Notes under the pieces: model-generated
Database searches by the model: none
The model's input: only the letters and a program-made list of their open reading frames with translations
Told to the model about the DNA's origin: nothing
Made by a program: the position numbers and the translations under genes
Shown: piece by piece, positions 1 through 6,243 of the stretch
Position numbering within the stretch: the first letter of the stretch is position 1
Layout of the letters: each line of letters begins with the position of its first letter
Assembly: GCA_036564345.1 (NCBI GenBank)
Contig: DATCOZ010000022.1
Coordinates: 1 to 9,457, forward strand
Source of the DNA: UBA6019 sp036564345
GTDB taxonomy: Bacteria; Chloroflexota; Dormibacteria; Dormibacterales; Dormibacteraceae
Direction: 5' to 3'
Length of the DNA: 9,457 nt

Positions 1-1
1 G

Positions 2-310
2 CGGACGATGCAGCGCTACAAGGAGCTGCAGGACATCATCGCCATCCTCGGCATGGAGGAGCTCTCGGAGGACGACAAGCTGGCCGTCCAGCGGGCACGG
101 AAGATCCAGCGCTTCCTGTCCCAGCCCTTTTTCGTGGCCGAGAAGTTCACCGGCAAAGAAGGGCGCTACGTCCCCGTTAAAGAGACAGTGCGGGGCTTCG
201 CGGAGATCCTCGAGGGCAAGCACGACGACCTGCCCGAGCAGGCCTTCTACCTGGTCGGGACGATCGACGAGGCCCGCGAGGTCGGCGAAGCGATGAATAA
301 GAAGGGTTAG
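2..310 (+). CDS. atpD: F1 ATP synthase subunit beta, C-terminal end (partial)
   Basis: This is the last 102 codons of the catalytic beta subunit of the F1 sector of ATP synthase; the 5' part lies outside the window. The reading frame is open from base 2. The visible part is the C-terminal helical domain. QRYKELQDIIAILGMEELSE contains the DELSEED-type loop (here MEELSEDD) that contacts the gamma and epsilon subunits during rotary catalysis. The family ending follows, with RARKIQRFLSQPFFVAEKFT and then a segment around GKEGRYVPVKET. The nucleotide-binding P-loop is upstream of the window and cannot be checked. The stop is TAG, followed 19 bp later by atpC, the standard end of the atp operon. 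The match to the family is essentially unambiguous; only completeness is unknown. Confidence 0.97.
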   Translation, partial: RTMQRYKELQDIIAILGMEELSEDDKLAVQRARKIQRFLSQPFFVAEKFTGKEGRYVPVKETVRGFAEILEGKHDDLPEQAFYLVGTIDEAREVGEAMNKKG

Positions 311-312
311 CG

Positions 313-320
313 GGAAGGAA
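313..320 (+). promoter_or_regulatory. Shine-Dalgarno sequence of atpC
   Basis: GGAAGGAA lies 9 bases before the ATG at 330, inside the 19 bp atpD-atpC spacer, and matches a good ribosome binding site. A second AGGAG (325-329) directly abuts the ATG and is too close to serve. This is the clearest SD in the window; most other genes here have weak or no SD and appear to rely on coupling or leaderless starts. Confidence 0.6.
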
Positions 321-329
321 CACCAGGAG

Positions 330-746
330 ATGCCAATCCCCGTCCGGGTCGTCAGCGTTGAGCGTTTGCTGTTCGAGGGCGACGCCGACTTTGTCCTCTG
401 CCGGAGCCTGGAGGGCGAGCTCGGCATCCTGCCGAACCACGCGCCGCTGCTGGCGGTCCTCGCGCCGAGCGAGGTCCGGATCGACAAGACGGGCGGCGGG
501 AGCGAGCACATCTTCGTCGGCGGCGGCTTCCTGGAGGTGCTGCCCGAACGCCTCACGATCCTCGCCGACATCGCCGAGCACGCCAGCGAGATCAACCTCG
601 AGCGGGCAGAAGCGTCCCGCAAGGCGATCGCCGAGCGCCTCGCCGGCATTCCGCACGATGACGCCGAGCGGCGCTCGTTGGAGCAGGAGCTGGTCATGGC
701 GGAGGAGCGTTTGCGCCTGGCAAGAATCCGCCGCGGGGGCGGCTAG
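330..746 (+). CDS. atpC: F1 ATP synthase subunit epsilon
   Basis: The product is the 138-residue epsilon subunit of F1Fo ATP synthase. It sits in the central stalk with gamma and can inhibit ATP hydrolysis through its C-terminal helices. Residues 1-85 form the N-terminal beta-sandwich, with the family signatures EGELGILPNHAPLL (about residues 28-41) and GGGFLEVLPERLTILAD (about 64-80). Residues 88-135 are charged and helical (RAEASRKAIAERLAG, then ELVMAEERLRLARIRR), so the two-helix inhibitory domain is present. The length is normal for the family. The ATG start is preceded by an SD. It follows atpD by 19 bp and precedes murA by 9 bp, so it is probably cotranscribed with both. Confidence 0.96.
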   Translation: MPIPVRVVSVERLLFEGDADFVLCRSLEGELGILPNHAPLLAVLAPSEVRIDKTGGGSEHIFVGGGFLEVLPERLTILADIAEHASEINLERAEASRKAIAERLAGIPHDDAERRSLEQELVMAEERLRLARIRRGGG

Positions 747-755
747 GGCCTGAGC

Positions 756-2051
756 GTGGAAACCCGCCCGAAGGACGACGTTCTCCGGGTGCGGGGTGGC
801 CATGGGCTGTCCGGCAGAATCTGCATCGGCGGGTCCAAGAACGCTTCCCTGCCCATCCTCGCCGCCTGCCTTCTCACATCGGAGCCGGTGACGTTGCGCA
901 ACCTGGCCGAGGTCACCGACACCGCCGTGATGCTGGACATCCTGGCCGCGCTCGGCTGCAGCATCACCGATCACACGGTCACCGCCGCGCGGGTCGAGGC
1001 GGAGGTGCCCGAGGAGCTGGCGAGCCGGATGCGGGCATCGATCGTCCTCCTCGGCCCGCTCCTCGCCCGGACCGGCCACGTGCGGCTGCCGAAGCCGGGC
1101 GGCGACGACATCGGCGACCGCCGGGTGGAACAGCACATCGCCGGCCTGCGCCGGATGGGCGCCGACATCGAGGAGACCCAGACCGAGATCATCGGCCGGG
1201 CCGGCCGGCTCCGCGGCGCCCGGATCGTCCTCGACATGCCGACCGTGACCGGGACCGAGAACCTGATGATGGCGGCCACCCTCGCCGAAGGCCGGACCGA
1301 GATCATCAACGCCGCCCGGGAGCCCCACGTCCAGGACCTGGCCCGGATGCTCAACGGGATCGGCGCCAACGTCGTCGGGGCCGGGACCCACGAGATCGTC
1401 GTCGAAGGGGTCACCGGGCTGCACGGCGGCGAGCACGCGGTCATCGCCGACTACCTGGAGGCGGGGACCTACGCAATGGCGGTCGCGGCCACGGGCGGCG
1501 ACGTCCACCTCGAGTGCTCGCCCGTCGACGACCTGCCGATGCTGCTGTTGAAGCTGGAGGAGGCGGGAGTCGGGATCGAGGTGGAGGGCGACGACCTGCA
1601 CGTCTTCCGGAGCGCCCGCCAGGCGCTCCGGGCAACGGACTTGACGACCTGGGTCCATCCCGGCTTCCCGACCGACCTCCAGGCGCAGTACACCGCGCTG
1701 ATGACCCAGGCCCGGGGGACCAGCACGATCTCCGAATTCCTCTTCGAGAACCGCTTCCAGCACGTGCCCGACCTGGTCAAGATGGGCGCCGTGATCGAGC
1801 TCCGCGCGCGCACCGCGCTGGTGACGGGGCCGACCCGCCTGCGGGGGACCGAGGTGGTGGTGCCCGACATCCGTTCCGGCGCCGCCCTCGTCATCGCCGC
1901 CCTCTGCGCCGAGGGGGAGAGCGTCCTCCACCGCTCCTGGCACGTCGATCGCGGCTATCCCGACCTGGTCGCTCGCCTCACTGAGCTGGGCGCCGAGATC
2001 CGGCGCGAGAACCTGCCCGGCGACCACCCCAGCTCGGCCAGCTACGAATAG
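756..2051 (+). CDS. murA: UDP-N-acetylglucosamine 1-carboxyvinyltransferase, Asp active-site type
   Basis: MurA transfers enolpyruvate from phosphoenolpyruvate to UDP-GlcNAc, the first committed step of peptidoglycan synthesis, in the cytoplasm. The 431-residue protein is slightly longer than the usual ~420. It has the family's N-terminal GGSKNASLPIL (K28, N29), GFPTDLQAQ (D307), FENRF (E331, R333), DIRSGAAL (R373) and HVDRGY (R399). These match E. coli K22, N23, D305, E329, R331, R371 and R397; from R93 onward the offset is a constant +2. The loop that normally reads GGCxIGxRP is GGDDIGDRR here. D117 therefore replaces catalytic Cys115, the variant known from mycobacteria and chlamydiae that is insensitive to fosfomycin. 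The GTG start lies 9 bp after atpC with no strong SD. The atpC-murA neighbourhood is also known in Bacillus and mycobacteria. A second MurA elsewhere in the genome cannot be excluded. Confidence 0.95.
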   Translation: METRPKDDVLRVRGGHGLSGRICIGGSKNASLPILAACLLTSEPVTLRNLAEVTDTAVMLDILAALGCSITDHTVTAARVEAEVPEELASRMRASIVLLGPLLARTGHVRLPKPGGDDIGDRRVEQHIAGLRRMGADIEETQTEIIGRAGRLRGARIVLDMPTVTGTENLMMAATLAEGRTEIINAAREPHVQDLARMLNGIGANVVGAGTHEIVVEGVTGLHGGEHAVIADYLEAGTYAMAVAATGGDVHLECSPVDDLPMLLLKLEEAGVGIEVEGDDLHVFRSARQALRATDLTTWVHPGFPTDLQAQYTALMTQARGTSTISEFLFENRFQHVPDLVKMGAVIELRARTALVTGPTRLRGTEVVVPDIRSGAALVIAALCAEGESVLHRSWHVDRGYPDLVARLTELGAEIRRENLPGDHPSSASYE

Positions 2052-2052
2052 C

Positions 2053-3060
2053 GTGCTTGCCAAGAAGATCGGGATCGACCTCGGCACCTCGACCGTTCTC
2101 GTCTACGTCAAAGGCGAGGGAATCGTCGTCAACGAGCCCTCGCTGGTCGCGCTCAACCGGGACGGGACCAAGATCCTCGCCGTCGGCCGCCAGGCGGCCG
2201 AGATGGTGGGGAGGACGCCCGACACGATCACCCTCGTCCGGCCCATGCGGGAGGGCGTCATCGCCGACTTCGTGGTGACTGAGGGGATGCTCCACTACTT
2301 CATCGCCAAGGTCCAGGGCCGGCAGCGGATCTTCAAGCCGGAGATCATGATCTGCGTCCCTTCCGGGGTGACCAGCGTCGAGCGCCGCGCCGTCACCGAG
2401 GCCGCTATCAGCGCCGGCGCCAAGCAGGCCTGGCTCATCGACGAGCCGCTGGCCGCCGCCATCGGCGCCGACCTGCCGATCAGCCAGCCGAGCGGCCACG
2501 CGATCTGCGACATCGGCGGCGGCACGACCGAGATCGCCGTGATCTCGCTCTCCGGCATGGTCGTCGCCCATTCGATCCGGGTGGGTGGGAATCGGATCGA
2601 CGACGCCATCGCCGCCTTCGTCAAGCGCAAGCACAACCTCCTGATCGGCGAGCGGACGGCCGAGGAGGTGAAGATCGGCATCGGCAGCGCCATCGCGCCG
2701 AAGGAGCTGCTGACGATGGAGGTGCGCGGCCGCGACCTCGTCTCCGGCCTTCCCAAGAACATCACCCTCGATTCGCGCGAGGTCGCCGAAGCGATCCAGG
2801 ATCCTCTCGCTCAGATCGTGGGCGCCGTCCGCGGGGTGCTCGAGCAGACGCCGCCCGAGCTGGCGGCGGACATCTATGACAAGGGCATCGTGCTCAGCGG
2901 CGGGGGCGCGCTGCTCCGCAACATTGACCGCTACCTGGTGATGCACACCGGGGTTCCGGCGATCGTCGCCGACGATCCCCAGACCTGCGTCGCCCGGGGC
3001 ACCGGTCTCGCGCTGGAGCACTTCGAGGTCCTCAAGCGCAACCAGCTCTACCTGCGCTAA
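2053..3060 (+). CDS. mreB: Rod-shape-determining actin homologue MreB/Mbl
   Basis: MreB is a bacterial actin that polymerises under the membrane with ATP and guides the elongation machinery of the peptidoglycan wall. The 335-residue product has all the ATPase motifs in order: phosphate-1 loop IGIDLGTSTVLVYV (D9), DEPLAAAIGA (E131, matching the catalytic Glu), phosphate-2 loop DIGGGTTEIAVIS (153-165) and the adenosine motif LSGGGALLRNID (281-292). Length is typical. The phosphate-1 loop reads GTST instead of the more common GTAN. The GTG start follows the murA stop by one base with no visible SD, which implies translational coupling. No mreC, mreD, pbp2 or rodA follows; a glycosyltransferase comes next. 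It could equally be called Mbl, since neighbours in Firmicutes murA-mbl loci are similar; the family itself is certain. Confidence 0.96.
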   Translation: MLAKKIGIDLGTSTVLVYVKGEGIVVNEPSLVALNRDGTKILAVGRQAAEMVGRTPDTITLVRPMREGVIADFVVTEGMLHYFIAKVQGRQRIFKPEIMICVPSGVTSVERRAVTEAAISAGAKQAWLIDEPLAAAIGADLPISQPSGHAICDIGGGTTEIAVISLSGMVVAHSIRVGGNRIDDAIAAFVKRKHNLLIGERTAEEVKIGIGSAIAPKELLTMEVRGRDLVSGLPKNITLDSREVAEAIQDPLAQIVGAVRGVLEQTPPELAADIYDKGIVLSGGGALLRNIDRYLVMHTGVPAIVADDPQTCVARGTGLALEHFEVLKRNQLYLR

Positions 3061-3064
3061 GCCG

Positions 3065-4117
3065 CTGAGCCAGCTTCACGTCGTCGTCGACGGCTCAGCC
3101 CTGGCCGCGCCCGCCGCCGGCATCGGCACCTACACCCGCGAGATCCTCGCCGCCCTCGCCGGCCGCGCCCGCTTCACGGTCTACGGACCGGGCCATCGGG
3201 AGATCCCAGGACCGCGCTTCGCGGGCCGCCACCTGCTCTGGCCTCGCAGGATCCGCCGCCTCGCCCCGGATCTCTTCTTCGGACCGATGGGCCAGCTGCC
3301 GCTCGGTTCGGTCGGCTGCCCTTCGGTGCTGACCATCCACGACCTGGCCATCTACATCCAGCCCCAGTGGTTCCCGCCCGGCCAGCCCCTCAGCACGCGG
3401 CTCGTCGTTCCCCGCTCGATCGAGCGGGCCACCCGCCTCATCGCCGACTCGCACAACACGGCCGCCGACATCGCCGAGCTCTTCGACCGCCGGCGGGAGG
3501 AGATCAGCGTCGTCCACCTCGGCGTGTCGCCCGACTTCCACCCCCTCCCGAAGGAGGAGCTGGAAGGCGTCCGCCGCCGGCTCGAGCTGCCCGATCGCTT
3601 CATCCTCTTCGTCGGCTCGATCGAGCCGCGCAAGAACCTGCCGACTCTGCTCGACGCCTGGTCGGCCGTCCCTGACCGCCCCGACCTCGTGATCGCCGGC
3701 GACTGGGGCTGGCGCCACGAGCCGATCCGCGAGCACATCGAGCGGCTGGGTGGTGGCATCCACCTGCTCGGACCGGTGGACCTCGGCGACCTCCCCGCGC
3801 TCTATAACCTGGCCATCGCGCTCGCCCACCCCGCCCACTACGAGGGCTTCGGGCTGACCCCCCTCGAGTCGATGGCCTGCGGCACGCCGGTCGTCTGCTC
3901 CAACGCCGCCTCGCTGCCCGAGGTGGTGGGCGACGCGGCGCTGCTCCTGGCTCCGGCCGACGTGGACGGCTGGACCGAGGCCCTCGACCGTGTTCTCCAC
4001 GACCCGGGCATCGCCTCCGACCTGCGGCGCCGGGGCATCCTCCGCGCCGCCGAGTTCAGCTGGGCTAAGACAGCTTCACGGACGTGGCGGGTTCTCGAAT
4101 CGACAGCCGCGCTCTGA
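3065..4117 (+). CDS. GT4-family glycosyltransferase (group 1), probable CTG start
   Basis: This is a GT-B fold retaining glycosyltransferase of the RfaB/WbaZ-like GT4 group, which moves a sugar from a nucleotide donor to a lipid-linked or glycan acceptor at the cytoplasmic membrane face. The donor and acceptor cannot be read from the sequence. With a CTG start at 3065 the protein has 350 residues. It opens with HVVVDGSAL and the glycine loop GIGTYTREIL (19-28), as expected for the family. Later come TIHDLA (HDL at 92-94), FVGSIEPRKNLP (EPRKN at 187-191, phosphate contact) and YEGFGLTPLESM, the EX7E motif (E260, E268). The first ATG in frame (3287) would remove the glycine loop and is rejected. 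No ATG, GTG or TTG lies in frame between the upstream stop at 2939 and 3287. The start is 4 bp after mreB. The 3' end overlaps the opposite-strand GT4 by 53 bp. Confidence 0.88.
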   Translation: MSQLHVVVDGSALAAPAAGIGTYTREILAALAGRARFTVYGPGHREIPGPRFAGRHLLWPRRIRRLAPDLFFGPMGQLPLGSVGCPSVLTIHDLAIYIQPQWFPPGQPLSTRLVVPRSIERATRLIADSHNTAADIAELFDRRREEISVVHLGVSPDFHPLPKEELEGVRRRLELPDRFILFVGSIEPRKNLPTLLDAWSAVPDRPDLVIAGDWGWRHEPIREHIERLGGGIHLLGPVDLGDLPALYNLAIALAHPAHYEGFGLTPLESMACGTPVVCSNAASLPEVVGDAALLLAPADVDGWTEALDRVLHDPGIASDLRRRGILRAAEFSWAKTASRTWRVLESTAAL

Positions 4118-5189
4118 CGGCGGCGGCAACCCCCTCCGCGCAGCGCTTCCAGGTGAAGCGCGACGCCCGGCGGCGGCCGGCCGCGACCAGGCGGCGGCGC
4201 AGGGCTGGGTCGGCCTGGATCCGCCGGATGGCGCTCGCCATCCCCTCCGCGTCGCGGGCGTCGAGCACGTAGAGGGCAGCCTCGCCGCCGACCTCGGGCA
4301 GGGAGGAGGTCCGCGTTGCAACCACCGGCAGGCCGTGGCGCATGGCCTCCAGGACAGGTATGCCGAAGCCCTCGTAGAGGCTCGGGAAGAGGAACGCCTC
4401 GGCATTGCGGTAGAGGAGGTCGCGCTCGGCATCGGAGACCCGGCCGAGCAGGCGGCAGCGCGGCGAGGCGTCGAGGCGGGCGGCCATCGCCTCGTCGTGG
4501 ATGGCGCCGGCGCACACCAGCAGGAGGCCGGGCAGCCTCTCCACGGCCTCCAGCGCGGTCAGCTGGTTCTTGCGCGGCTCGATCCTGCCGACGCTGAGCA
4601 CATACGGCGCGTCGATGCCGAACGCGCGCAGCTTCGCCGCGTCGCCCTGCCGGTCAGCGGTGGCAGGCGTGCCCTCGCCGCCGCCCGCGTGGACGACGGT
4701 CACCCGATCGGGCTCGACGCCGTAGAGCGAGATGAGATCCTGCCGGGTCGCCTCGGAGAGGGCGATCATCGTGCGGCAGACGCGTGCCGCCCGCCGGGCC
4801 GTCCAGCGCAGATAGGCCAGGTCGGTCTGCCGATAAGCTCCTGGGAACCGCTCGAAGGCGAGGTCGTGGAAGACCTTGATCGGCGGCGCCGGGCAGAGCA
4901 TCGGCACCACGTGCGCGAGATCCAGGAAGAGGTCCGGCCGGCGCCTCGCCAGCTCCGCCGGCAGCCTTGCCTGGGCCCACAGGCGGGGAAACGGCAGCAC
5001 CGTCAGGTCGACGCCCAGGCCGGGCGCCGGGCGCGCCGCGTAGAACCGCCAATCGAGATCGGGAGCGACCTCCGGGAGCCGGCTGACGACCTCCCGGGTG
5101 TAGCGCTCGGTCCCCGTCACGGCGGGCTTTGTCGCGGGGTTCGCGTCGACGGCGACGATCGCCCTCTCCTTGGGTGCTATCCCAGGCAT
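4065..5189 (-). CDS. GT4-family glycosyltransferase (group 1)
   Basis: This 374-residue GT-B glycosyltransferase is related to its neighbours on both sides. In order it shows a strand AIVAVDANP (10-18), a glycine-poor version of the acceptor loop (AVTGTERYTREVV), KVFHDLAFERFPG (HDL at 108-110), LSVGRIEPRKNQL (EPRKN at 204-208), and FPSLYEGFGIPVLEAM with both glutamates of the EX7E motif (E273, E281). SSLPEVGGEAALYV follows, as usual in the family. All expected catalytic motifs are intact, so it is probably active; the sugar is unknown. The annotated start is ATG at 5189. A strong SD-like AAGGAG lies inside the reading frame at codons 7-8, so the true start could be slightly downstream. The gene converges on the preceding GT4 and diverges from the deacetylase across 40 bp. 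Confidence 0.9.
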   Translation of the reverse strand: MPGIAPKERAIVAVDANPATKPAVTGTERYTREVVSRLPEVAPDLDWRFYAARPAPGLGVDLTVLPFPRLWAQARLPAELARRRPDLFLDLAHVVPMLCPAPPIKVFHDLAFERFPGAYRQTDLAYLRWTARRAARVCRTMIALSEATRQDLISLYGVEPDRVTVVHAGGGEGTPATADRQGDAAKLRAFGIDAPYVLSVGRIEPRKNQLTALEAVERLPGLLLVCAGAIHDEAMAARLDASPRCRLLGRVSDAERDLLYRNAEAFLFPSLYEGFGIPVLEAMRHGLPVVATRTSSLPEVGGEAALYVLDARDAEGMASAIRRIQADPALRRRLVAAGRRRASRFTWKRCAEGVAAAVRARLSIREPATSVKLS

Positions 5190-5204
5190 CCTATCGGCGA
5201 TTTG

Positions 5205-5233
5205 TAGGTGGAGTCAGGCACACTGCTAGGTGG
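5205..5233. repeat. Direct repeat TAGGTGG x2 in divergent promoter region
   Basis: TAGGTGG occurs at 5205-5211 and again at 5227-5233, with starts 22 bp apart (about two helical turns). Both lie between or on the starts of the minus-strand GT4 and the plus-strand deacetylase; the second copy overlaps the GTG start. The region is visibly lower in GC than its surroundings. It could be an operator or simply chance, since a 7-mer in a short region is weak evidence. No convincing -35/-10 pair was found for either gene. Confidence 0.25.
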
Positions 5234-6243
5234 TGAATGGACCGCGCCCCCGCGGGCGGGCGGTGGCGCTTGCGATGGTCGTCATCGTGGCCGTCGTCAC
5301 AGCCCAAGCCCTGCTCCAAGGAACGTTGATCGGTAAGGCGTATGCACGCCCCCTGTCGGTCGTCGCCAGGTCGGTGCCCGCCTCGCCGCCCCCTCGGCAC
5401 GGGCAGGCGATGCCCGCCTGGGAGGTCTTTCCGCCAGGCGCGTTCGACGCCGTGATCCCGCCCGGCCGATCTCCGGTCCAGGTGCCGATCCTGATGTACC
5501 ACTACATCCGGGTCCCGCCCGACTACGCAGCCGATCGCATCGGCTGGGGCCTCTCCACCTCACCTGAGGACTTCAAGCTGCAGATGAACTACCTCGCTCA
5601 GCGCGGCTACCACCCGATCACGCTGACAGATCTTCGCGACTACCTCAGGGGCAACCGGCCGCTCCCCGACCGGCCGGTGGTGATCACCTTCGACGACGGC
5701 TACGCCGACCTCTACACGCAGGCGTTCCCGGTGCTCAAGTACCACCACTTCAAGGCGGTCGCCTACATCGTCAGTGGATTTGTCGGCCGTATCGGACAGA
5801 ACGTGATGCCCGACCAGGTGCGTGAGATGGACGCGTACGGGATCGAGATCGGCGCCCACACCGCGAACCATGTCGACCTCACCAGTGCCGGCGGCAGCCT
5901 CGGCAGCGAGGTGAGCGGGTCCAAGGCAGCCCTCGAGGCCCTCGTCGGTCACCCCGTGCTCGACTTCTGCTATCCCTCCGGCCGCTACAACGCGGCCGTG
6001 ATCCAGGCGGTCCAGGCCGCCGGCTTCGACAGCGCCACCACGACCGAGAGCGGTGCCGTGCACACTCTGAACGACCGCTTCACCTGGAGCCGGGTTCGGG
6101 TCTCGGGCAGCGAGTCCCTCGACGATTTCGTGATGGGCCTGCAGCAGCACGAGACCGGCCAGGCTCCCTCCTCGTACACGCCGATCAGGATTCCCCGGAC
6201 GTATCCCCTGATCTACGACCAGCCGCTCTCAGGGCTGGAGTAG
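5230..6243 (+). CDS. Polysaccharide deacetylase (NodB domain), exported or membrane-anchored
   Basis: The product is a 337-residue carbohydrate esterase of the CE4/NodB family, which removes acetyl groups from polysaccharides or peptidoglycan using a divalent metal. Residues 1-10 are basic, 11-30 are hydrophobic (AVALAMVVIVAVVTAQALLQ), and AYA at 37-39 could be a signal peptidase site. The enzyme is therefore exported or anchored facing outward. A Pro-rich linker precedes VPILMYHYIR (85-94). The catalytic core has TFDDG (153-157, D155 and D156), GAHTANH (H210 and H214, metal ligands) and CYPSGRYN (247-254). All three motifs are intact. The start is GTG at 5230, with a second GTG immediately after. 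The 3' end overlaps the opposite-strand gene by 15 bp. Among glycosyltransferases, its likely substrate is the surface glycan they make; peptidoglycan is the alternative. Confidence 0.92.
   Translation: MVNGPRPRGRAVALAMVVIVAVVTAQALLQGTLIGKAYARPLSVVARSVPASPPPRHGQAMPAWEVFPPGAFDAVIPPGRSPVQVPILMYHYIRVPPDYAADRIGWGLSTSPEDFKLQMNYLAQRGYHPITLTDLRDYLRGNRPLPDRPVVITFDDGYADLYTQAFPVLKYHHFKAVAYIVSGFVGRIGQNVMPDQVREMDAYGIEIGAHTANHVDLTSAGGSLGSEVSGSKAALEALVGHPVLDFCYPSGRYNAAVIQAVQAAGFDSATTTESGAVHTLNDRFTWSRVRVSGSESLDDFVMGLQQHETGQAPSSYTPIRIPRTYPLIYDQPLSGLE

Noticed and set aside
177..2087. 636-codon open frame on the minus strand opposite atpD-atpC-murA
   Set aside because: It lies antisense to three clear genes, has a composition of Gly, Asp, His, Arg and Ala typical of high-GC shadow frames, and shows no family motif.
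1978..4000. Long minus-strand frames opposite mreB and the first GT4
   Set aside because: Shadows of well-supported plus-strand genes; no domain signatures and biased composition.
3071..4080. Repeated 10-mer CAGCTTCACG at both ends of the first GT4 gene (3071-3080 and 4071-4080)
   Set aside because: It looks like flanking repeats of an inserted gene, but dozens of 10-mer matches are expected by chance in a window of this size and neither copy extends further.
3990..5207. 405-codon plus-strand frame opposite the second GT4
   Set aside because: The minus strand encodes an intact GT4 with all motifs; the plus translation is low-complexity and unrecognisable.
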